Assembly (NCBI GenBank): GCA_012184525.1
Contig: WOFQ01000088.1
Location: 1-64,000 of the forward strand
Origin: Xenoacremonium recifei
Taxonomy: Eukaryota > Ascomycota > Sordariomycetes > Hypocreales > Nectriaceae
Direction of reading: 5' to 3'
DNA: 64,000 nt
Below are positions 55,678 to 64,000 of this stretch, in pieces. The stretch's first letter is position 1. Every line of letters starts with the position of its first letter. The translations under genes and the position numbers were made by a program. A model generated the notes under the pieces. The model searched no databases. It was given only the letters and a program-made list of their open reading frames with translations, and was not told where the DNA came from.

Positions 55678-57758
55678 ATGCAATCATCTATCATGGCTGA
55701 GAAGGTCGACAATGACTACCGGCTATCCAAGCAGGATTCCACTAAGGCTGGAGCCGTCCTGCTAACGAATGCCGATGATGATAAACTGCACGACATGGGA
55801 TATGAGCAGCATATGAAACGAGGCTTCACTTTCTGGTCCATGGTCTCATTTTGCCTAACAGGCCTTGGCCTTCTTCCCAGTCTTGGAGGTAAAGCCCCAA
55901 CCTTTCGGACGAGCGACTTGAGATTGACTTTTAATAGGCACAATATGGTATAGCTTAGGATACTTGGGTCTGCTGCCAATGACCTGGGGTTGGCTTGCTG
56001 CCAGTATCCTTATCATGTTCCAGGTCTTTGCGTTGGCTGAGTTGAGCTCGTCGATGCCAACCGCTGGAGGACTGTGAGTCTGCCCCTCTATTGACGTCTG
56101 GAGCGTTGCATATTATCTCATTCAATCTGAAGCTGACGTGAAGCCCTCACTAGCTATTACTGGTATGAATTTCACTGATGCACGGAGAACCCCCAATCTC
56201 ACGACGCACAGGACATATCAATGCGCACCACCCAAACTCAAGAAGATCACTTGCTGGATCACAGTATGTACTACATCCATAATCATATGTCTCGCCCAAT
56301 ACTTACAAGACCTAGGCCTGGTGTATGGTCATGTCGGCCTCCCTGGGAGGTGCATCATTCTTCATGACACAAGCAGACATGATTCAAGCTTTGGTCGTCA
56401 TGTTTCATCCCGATTTTGCGCCAACAGTTTGGCAAACCTATCTGGTATGTTTCAAGTGCCTTCCAATCAGATTGAAGGTCAATTCTAATGACCTTTTAGA
56501 TATACCTAGCCTGTGTTGTAATGTTTGTAAATACCACCATAAATCACTAATTGGTACTAACTAGCCGTAGGTGCGCTGCCGTTATGGCACTCCCAAGCCG
56601 AGTGCTAGGGCAAATCAGCAATGTCTTTGTCTGGTTGAGCACTGTGACTTTCTTCATTATACTTATAGCTCTCCCCATCTATGCGAAGAAGAATGGCCAC
56701 CACAATACTGCCGATCAGATTTTCACCACATCTCTAAACCAGACTGAATGGTCTAACACCGGGCTCGTCTTCCTCTTGACATTCCTGGTGCCTTGCTGGT
56801 GTATCAGCGGATACGATTCCACTGGTAGGAGCCCTTGCTAGCTCGAAACTTCATCTGATTAGAAAGTGTATTGACCCATGCCTAGCCCATCTCTCGGAAG
56901 AAACTGAGAATGCGTCCACTGTCGTTCCCAACGCCATGTGGATCTCATGCGTAGCCGTCGCTATTCTGGGCTACATATTCAACGTCGTCCTGGCATATGC
57001 CGCGACAGATATTGACGCTATTCTAGGTTCTCCTTTGGGCCAGCCTCTAGGTGCCATCCTACAGCTGACCATCGGCAATGGAGCATTTACCAAAGCGCTA
57101 TGGTTATGCACAGTACTATCGAACTTCGGTGTTGTGTTTGTCAACAATACTGCTGGCACCAGGATCTACTTCGCTTATGCTAGAGACGGGGCCCTTCCCT
57201 TCTCCAAATGGTTAAGCACGGTAAATCGGGTTACGAAGACGCCAATTAATGCCACCATCGCATCTTCAACAGTGTTTGCACTTATCGGCTTGGTCTCTCT
57301 GGGCTCTTCTACCGCCCTTCATGCCTTCTTCTCCGGTTCGTCGTTGGCTGGCGCAACAGCCTACCTGATGCCAATTTTGATGAGGTAAAATATTTTATAA
57401 TCTCATCGGTAGATTCATACTCACATTGAAAATAGATGTATCTACGAGGAGAATCCAGATTACACCCCGGGACCATTCAACCTAGGCAGATGGTCCAAGC
57501 CAGTCAGAATGGTCGCCGTAGCATGGGGAGGTAAGGCAAAAAGCGCGTTTGAGTAAGTGTGCAATGCTGAACATCTTCCTAGTATTCTCTCTACCACTTT
57601 TCTCGTTTCCATCAGCTCCAAATCCTGATGCGGAGAGCTTCAATTGGAGTGTAGTGTTCTACGTCGGACTCTTGGCCCTCGCCATTCCCTGGTACTATTT
57701 CAAAGCCAAAAAGTGGTTTCAAGGCCCGGGAGCAAAACGAGACTCGGCAAGCTTCTGA
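55678..57758 (+). CDS. Amino-acid/GABA-type permease (APC superfamily)
   Basis: About eight small introns break a protein of roughly 520 residues starting at 55678 (or Met at 55693, MAEKVDNDYR). Twelve membrane segments can be followed. The first (FTFWSMVSFCLTGLGLLPSLG) joins GTIWYSLGYLG after splicing, and then comes SSMPTAGGLYYW. SGYDSTAHLSEET and NASTVVPNAMW form the conserved loop of the fungal amino-acid/choline transporter branch that includes GABA permeases. The end reads NPDAESFNWSVVFYVG, a typical family C-terminus. Junctions at 55889 (GG-TIWY), 56075 (GLYYW) and 56266 (ITA-WCMV) were checked by eye; the remaining limits are approximate. It is the likely uptake system of the gene group. 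No disabling stop was found. Confidence 0.85.
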
Positions 57759-58290
57759 AAGAAGCACAAGGCCAAGGATCACCCGATTTCAATTGCATTT
57801 GGAAGAGTCTTTATTATATGCAGGATCCAACATAGTCATGCTTAGTAGACCTAGAAGCGTCTGGATGCTTCAAACCTGAAAGTTTCTCAGTGCCATAAAG
57901 AATAGTGAGATATACAGACGGACAGACGAAACATTTCTCAGTTTCAGTTTGAGTGATTAAAGCCCTCGCCTTAACGACGTCGGAGCGACATTGCTCGGCA
58001 ATCCGAGTTTTAGGTCAAGTTCCGGTTAATTCTCAAAGATGATAACAATGGATCAGATATAGTGTCTTCGCCAGAACCGACGTGAAATCTTAATTTTTAT
58101 AATTTTAATTATACTCGAGCAATATTTTTATTAAATCTATAAAATCCGTTTTCAATTAATTATAATTCTGACCCCTCTTCTTGCTCTGCGAGTTCTGACT
58201 CTTCATCCGATATACCTGGCTCCTTTCGCGGGACATCTTGCACAGATGGGGCTGGGATAGTCTGTATCGGATTCTGGAGAATGGCAATTC
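57759..58290. other. Intergenic region
   Basis: The permease 3' flank followed by an AT-rich block (58080-58170). No gene is seen. Confidence 0.5.
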
Positions 58291-59385
58291 TTAATTATGT
58301 CCAAAGTACTGCGATGGTGTGATTAGGGAAACCTTCAGCTTCCAGGGCTGCAGGCTTACATGGTAATTCTCGTTATATGGTAGAGCTGTATCCATCTCAA
58401 CTCCAGTAATCTGTGCTACCTCGTAGCCCATGTCATAGAGACGATGCTGACACAATAGCGGCTCGTCAAGCACCAAGGTTGGAAGCCCAAAGCTGCGAAT
58501 AAAGTCGACACAATGTGCATGACCTCGCATACTGAGGTTGAAGCTCCCAAGGAGTCCACCAGACAGAGAATCACCGCCACACTGAAGAACAACAGCTTCA
58601 AGCTAAAAATATCTCATAATATCCTAGACTCTAGGTCAAAGATTTCTCCATAGGTACCATCGTCGATGCTATCCTGGAGAGTGACGTTAACAGTATGATG
58701 CTCGCCAGTGCCAAGGCTCAATTCGCCTGTATCTAAGGTGATTCTCCGTACTTATGGACAGGCACTGTCAGAACTCGGTCGGTGATGTAGAAGGCCTCTT
58801 CTATACCACTACCGTGGTGTACGTCAATTTCGATGTAGACAAATCGCTTCTCAAAACGAAGAAGTTCATTGACATAGCAGAGCCCATTACCTTCTCCTCT
58901 CTTGGCATGATGTAAACCGCCTGCCCAGTTGACAGCAACATCGCTTTTACCATGGCTCAGTCGAGTTACATCTTTAATACTACCGCCAGTGCTTATTTCA
59001 CAGAACTTGAAGAGGCCATAAAAAATAGGGTCATCATTCCCAACATTGTACTCCGCCTATTCGTGCAGAAAAATAACTCTTCTCTAGTGCCATCCTCTGA
59101 GAAGTTCCAACTTATTCGTCAGTGTAGAATTGTGTCGTTTCGGCAAAGGAGGCAGTTATTGCTCGCTGCACAGAGACTGCTCCTGAGTGTCGTTCATAAC
59201 AGAGTAGAGAAGTTGTTACCATCCACGAAGATCTCAAGCAGGTCATGTACTCCATAACCCATGAGGAGACTATCGGTCAGCCGTATGAGCGTGGGTTTCA
59301 TCGGGTTTCATTGGGTGATTAGTGGCATAAGCGTAATTGCCGGTGTCTACCCCATGGAAGTGAGCAATAAGCTTTCGGCTGCGGT
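58291..59385 (-). pseudogene. Decayed class I histone deacetylase (Rpd3-like) copy
   Basis: On the minus strand, conserved HDAC blocks occur in the correct order but in different frames. From 59385 come DTGNYAYATNHPMKP, TDSLLMGYGVHDLLEI, FYGLFKFCEIS, VAVNWAGGLHHAKRGEGNG, YIEIDVHHGSGIEEAFY, then LQCGGDSLSG and FNLSMRGHAHCVDF, ending MDTALPYNENYH. The HH and DVHH catalytic residues are still readable. At least three frameshifts (after MKP, after HKYGE, and before the LEAVVLQCGG block) and a stop just before LEAVVLQCGG destroy the gene. No plausible introns repair them. It is therefore a dead duplicate of a normally essential single-copy gene, and lacks a clear N-terminus and C-terminal tail. 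Confidence 0.85.
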
Positions 59386-61649
59386 TAGTTGTTGATATAC
59401 TAGTATAAGGGAAGAGGCATTTCCGTAGAAGAACCGGACAGAGACGTGTCGTTCTTCTAGATATTGCCTCCTTTTACTTCTCTTTGGATGTATTTGATTC
59501 TATTTCAAGATGAAAAATAAGATGCGCTACCGTAACTTTACTGAAATACACTCTGTGGCGACGGGCCCGGACTGGGAGACGGACATGAAATTGTTACCGA
59601 GGCGTAAAAAGCACACCATTGGAATGCGACCTTCCTCACAAATTTACAGCCGAGGTCGCCGAACAGATGGACACGTAAACCCTCTATCGCGCTAGCGGGG
59701 AGAACACCACCAAAGATGATCAGCGTACAGTGCACAGCATGTTCTTCAACAGAGGCTTCCATCGATGTCAGGTTGGTCAATCCCAGTATGATATAATTCC
59801 GGATTGATGCACTGAAACGTTAGCCTCTATAATTTGTCAGGAAATGTCTATTTAAGCTCAACCACCTAGGAGGTTCTCTCTTGGCCTAGAGAGGCTCAAC
59901 ACGTTATGGGTTATAGGATCTCCAATCCTACAGTTGGTCAAGTCGAGTTTATGAATCCGATTACCTATCTGAAGCGTGAAGAGCATTATGGCCATATTGA
60001 TAACCTGGACCATTCTGATGAGCCTATGGCTTTAGCTCAAAAGACAATTGTGGTCTGAAAATATATGTTAGAAGAGCTGTACACACTCTAGATGCTCAAA
60101 TAAGAGCAGCTTAGAGCTGTCCCTGAGATTCTGATGCATTTCTTAAAGTATAAAAATAAGAGCTCAATATTCCATATGGTATTTACATTCACACTATTGC
60201 TGTTAAGGTTGAGAAAAAAGGATAATATTAATAATAAAAGAGAGAGATGAAGAAGAATAAAAATAAGATTTCTTATGTCAGAAAAGACTTATCTCGCAAG
60301 AAGTATATCATTCCATCGAGAGTTGGCGGGTTGAGAAGGCTGATCTTCCCGAATTATGCCAGTTTTAAAAACTTAGGTTTCCGGACAATGAGAGCCAGAG
60401 GACGAGCGGCTCACAAAACGTCCCCAAAAAAAAATCTCGTGTAGCTCGATACTTCCACTCATGTCACTCTCTACAACCCGTTTTGCTGGAACGCTATTGC
60501 CTGCCGTGGAATGAACTCAGGGAGCAGGGTGGACTTTTTAGTGGGCATCGGAAACGGGAGTGTCGGGAGCACGCGGGGCCGAGATCCCGTGGGTACTTGC
60601 GGATCGTCGGTCCATCTCTTAGTGCATACTGTTGTTTAATGGCATAACGATTTATGTGGTACCTGTGCGGGATTCTTGCACCAAAGCTTATTCCCCTCCA
60701 GCACGTGAGCCACAGCACGTGCCAGAGCTCTCACTCAATCACTTGCGACGCACTGTGCTGCGCGTGAACTGTTAATAGTTGACAACGCGCCTACGCGTCA
60801 CTGAGTCAGCGTGTCTTTCCCCAAGCCCCAGAATACCAGGCCGATAATCATTGTGCTACGGGATGAGGACTATTTCCAAGAATTTCCTTCAGTGCATGCT
60901 GCTTGAAGGGAAAGATAATTTTCTGTCTGTCTTCTATAAATAGAATGATTGACGCGGTTTTTCTCGCGGTTTACCACAGCGACGCGATGAATCGCTTGTG
61001 TTCGGTTCAACGTCGGGAGGTGTCATCTCGCCAATGACGCAGCATAATCCGTCAAAACCTTTGCTATCGACTCGTGTATAACGATCATGTGCCATAGATT
61101 GATAATTACAGGAAGTAGACGTGTAGCTCAAAAACTTTTAGATGCTTCCACATTGGTCCCAGGATTGAGGTTCACTTTCTTTGACTCCCCATGAGCTAGA
61201 AATCTGAATGCTCAGTGCAGCGAAACGTAACATCAATTTGGAACCTTTCCCAAAAGTTGTCTAATCAAGAGCTAGAGACGAGAAGGAAGCACAGAGTTCA
61301 AAACTCAATATTCAAACATCTTTAGTACGGCATATTGTTTTGAACTCTGAGTGTTAGGAGACAAACACGCGGCATCGTGTCATTAGAATACCTTCTCTAG
61401 GGTAGCTCTCCCTCACTTGGAGAGGAAATACGGGGCACCGGCACGCCATGCCTGTTATGGAAAGGGCTTGCGCTATTTGGGCCTAGTGCTGTTATCCTTC
61501 CATTTAGCGATTGCGACCTCGGAAATTCTTTAGTCCGTATCGCCATGCCAACAGTACTCCGTACAAAACATCCATTACTTAATTCCCCTCTTTGGACATC
61601 TACTAAGCTCCCGCAACGTGGAGGTGGGATGCTTCGGCCTCGCAACGCG
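59386..61649. other. Gene-poor stretch upstream of the PD-(D/E)XK gene
   Basis: No supportable gene. It includes a short hairpin CTCTC-TTGGCCTA-GAGAG (about 59876-59894), two AGCACGTG boxes 15 bp apart (60700 and 60715) and an A-rich block (60200-60450). One TACTCCGTA lies at 61555-61563 just upstream of the next gene. Confidence 0.5.
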
Positions 61650-63111
61650 ATGAGTACTATCAATATCTCGACCTGGCTAGCCGAAATCTCTGGTCCTGAG
61701 ATCGAATCACCTCTCACATTTTCACCGCACTCGAAAGACGTCAACGCGTCCTCCAACAAGCGACGGCGAATAAACCCCCCAACGCCCGAACCCTCCATAT
61801 TCGGCTCGAGAATGTCAGCGTTACGCGATGAAAGTCCCTCTAAACGGGGCCTTGAGGCTGAAGAGGAGACTCCACGACCCAATAGGAAGCGCGCTCAGCT
61901 ACCCAGGGCTGAATCCGATTATTCGCTTCCATCACGGTCATCCGCGTCGCAATCTTCATCTAGGCTTTCGCCACAGAAACATCTTGGCGTCTTGGAGCGG
62001 AGCGACAGGGGCTTCCGTGTGAGGGAACTCGCTAGCTTCAAGGATAAGACGCCAGGGCTCGTCCATTTTCTTTCTTTGATGAACAGAGCCTCGCGTGGCC
62101 GTGGGATTCTGCCCACGCTCTGGAGAGATCGTCTGAGAGAGGCACAAGGTCTACATGACGGATTTGCGGAGGTTTATATGGATGAGGCGTGTTTCGGAGA
62201 TGGGCGCGACGGTTTTGGTTGTGTTCCTAAACCGACAGATGTTCTTCGCGTGTTAGAATGCGCGATCGAATGCCAGGAGAATCTTCATGGGGAAGCGACA
62301 TGGAACTCAGAGGTGCACCGCGAAGTCTTGCAGCTTGCCTTGCGTTCCTCAGACAAACCGCAATTCTCACATTTGGTCAACTTCATGCCATGGTAAGTCC
62401 TTGTCTTAATACCGGGATTCAACATCAAGGGAAATAACTAACGGCAAAAGTTCCACCGCTCCCCTCATACGCGAATACCTCGCCACTTCCACCCCCCCCA
62501 AGAAAGTCGACTTCTGTCTATACATCGATCCTTTGGCGGAGACTATAGGACAGCCAGAGCACCAACAAGCGACAAGTCAAAGCCTTTCAGACGTCCTGAG
62601 AGCTACCAGAGATCGACTCCCTGGCGGCTTCATTAACCACACCAGCTATTTCCCCTTGCGCGAACGACCGATAGCCCTGAGTATCGAGACTAAGAAGACC
62701 GGTGACGGGTGGGAGGATGCTGCACTGCAGATTGGAGTATGGCAAGCAGCGCATTGGGAATTCCTTTTCCGACTTGTTCATCCAAGTCTGGAGCAGAGCG
62801 AGATATCAACTCGAGATCGAAGTTATGGCAGCCAAAATCCTCAACCAGACCAGGCAAGCGAGCAATTACCCGAATTCCTTCCTGGTATCATAATACAGGG
62901 GCACGACTGGTATCTTGTGGTTGCAACAAAGGATGGCGAACAGACTGTGTTGTGGACCAAACTGTCCATCGGCTCTACAAGTAGTGTTATGGGGATTTAC
63001 CAACTCGTGTTTGGCTTGCAGATCTTAGGACATTGGGCACGGGAGACGTACTGGCCGATCCTAAAAGCAGCCATTTATCGCATGGCCGCTATGCCAACCA
63101 TGTCTAATTAG
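61650..63111 (+). CDS. Fungal PD-(D/E)XK nuclease-like domain protein
   Basis: Two exons (61650-62392 and 62451-63111) encode 467 residues. I use the Met at 61650 because MSTINISTWLAEI is a typical family N-terminus; an in-frame Met at 61545 is also possible. A basic, Ser/Pro-rich, disordered region (SNKRRRINPPTPEPS, RKRAQLPRAE) precedes the C-terminal domain. That domain has WNSEVHREVL, then KKVDFCLYIDP and ALSIETKK, which fit the D...ExK arrangement of the nuclease fold (Asp in VDF, Glu-Thr-Lys). This family is expanded in Aspergillus and relatives, of uncertain function. An earlier GLVHFLSLMNRASRGRGILP block may be an interaction region. Catalytic residues look intact but activity is not shown. 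Confidence 0.75.
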
Positions 63112-64000
63112 ATTCTTCAAAATTTCGACATTGAAAATCAGAAACTTCAATGACAAAGGTGATCCCTCAACAGACTGTTAGCAGCCAAAGCCCCTGGGTT
63201 CCTGAGACCCCATTTCTTATTAAGCTGAGGAGTTTCGTACTCTTGGCACCGTATCGTAGCTGGGTAGATTTGAGTTATGACATGTGATGAACTGATCATT
63301 GTAGAGTTCTTTGTCGATATCTGGACAGATTCCCAGCGCTCTTGTCCACGGTTTCCTTGATACCTTATCTCAGAGGTATATCAGGTTATTCATTGATTAT
63401 CGACCGGCACTGATTTCAACAATTAAAAATGCAATGACATTAATTGGAAGAGACAGACTTAGAAAGTTGATTTATGTAATTGAGAGTACCAGTGAGTGAT
63501 AAGAATGTAGAATAGACTGTGTAATTATTATCAACTATGTCTTTCCATGGAGTTATATAATATATCCGTTTTGAGCTTTCTCAGGTCTTTCCATAGACTT
63601 CCACTCATATCTCTATGTCAGAAGCTGGCGGCGATAAGGGGAGTGAATAAGTTGTCAAGAGGTTTGCAGGAGAGTTATAACTAAATTATGGGGTTAACAC
63701 AGCCAGGGGTCTCCAATTAATTATATTAATCTCTAACCTTTTCCTAATTTTAGGGCTCAAATCCTTATATATATAGATATTCTTAACCCTTATTATACTT
63801 CTATAGTAAAGCTGTGGCGACTTCACTGCGATTTTATATTACAACGCACTAGGTCATAATACTCTATTATCTTTACTCTGCATACTGCTTCTATTTCTAT
63901 ATAAATATTTTTTATTAAAACTGGCCCTATTCTATAGAGTTATAATTTTCATATTATACTATCTCTTTATAATTACTCTGTGGAATTACTTTCTAAAAAA
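63112..64000. other. AT-rich right end without genes
   Basis: No gene is seen. From about 63660 the sequence is very AT-rich, with poly-A/T words and simple TATA-like runs, like RIP-mutated repeat DNA. Confidence 0.5.

Noticed and set aside
1..64000. CRISPR array, prophage, rRNA genes or bacterial operons
   Set aside because: No regularly spaced repeats, phage genes or rRNA signatures; genes have spliceosomal introns throughout.

Overview
This window is fungal nuclear DNA, most likely from a filamentous Eurotiomycete of the Aspergillus/Penicillium kind. The evidence is short spliceosomal introns (about 45-78 bp) in most genes, four Zn2Cys6 transcription factors, fungal-specific families (a GLEYA adhesin, an HRI1-like protein, a heme-thiolate peroxygenase, a fungal PD-(D/E)XK protein) and AT-rich, apparently mutated repeats between genes. 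No bacterial operons, rRNA genes or CRISPR arrays are visible. It looks like an accessory or subtelomere-like region: long gene-poor stretches, repeats, a dead gene, and small gene groups each with its own regulator or transporter.

Layout. 0-9.5 kb: the 5' end of a truncated gene at the left edge, a short-type peroxygenase, a beta-carbonic anhydrase, a tRNA-related SINE-like retroposon, and long gene-poor DNA. 9.6-20.8 kb: a tight group of flavin monooxygenase (Baeyer-Villiger type), alpha/beta-hydrolase, SDR, Zn2Cys6 regulator, polytopic membrane protein and P450. This looks like a secondary-metabolite cluster with no PKS or NRPS; the membrane protein is the best candidate for a scaffold-forming cyclase. 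21.06-27.85 kb: a segment bounded by two 160-bp inverted repeats, holding a small repeat-associated gene, an MFS monocarboxylate-type transporter and a Zn2Cys6 regulator that contains a GC-AG intron. 29-38 kb: another Zn2Cys6 regulator, a conserved hypothetical gene, and a cell-wall pair (GLEYA adhesin and GH76 mannanase). 41-45 kb: a divergent UbiA-fold enzyme with an internal 18-bp tandem expansion, and a class C beta-lactamase-like hydrolase.

46.5-57.8 kb: the most interesting part. A 2-oxoglutarate/Fe(II) dioxygenase, a Zn2Cys6 regulator, an MFS exporter, an isochorismatase-family amidohydrolase, an HRI1-like protein and an amino-acid/GABA-type permease are adjacent. Their intergenic regions share a rare motif, TCCGCGGAAYCCGA, seen five times (one copy diverged), alongside GATAAG sites. 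I infer a small regulon, probably nitrogen-responsive, for uptake and breakdown of an unknown amide- or ureide-like compound, controlled by the local Zn2Cys6 protein. 58.3-59.4 kb: a decayed class I histone deacetylase copy. 61.6-63.1 kb: a PD-(D/E)XK-like protein. The right end is AT-rich with no gene.

Gene models were spliced by eye. Splice sites given are those that restore conserved protein motifs in frame. No database search was possible, so family names rest on recognised motifs.
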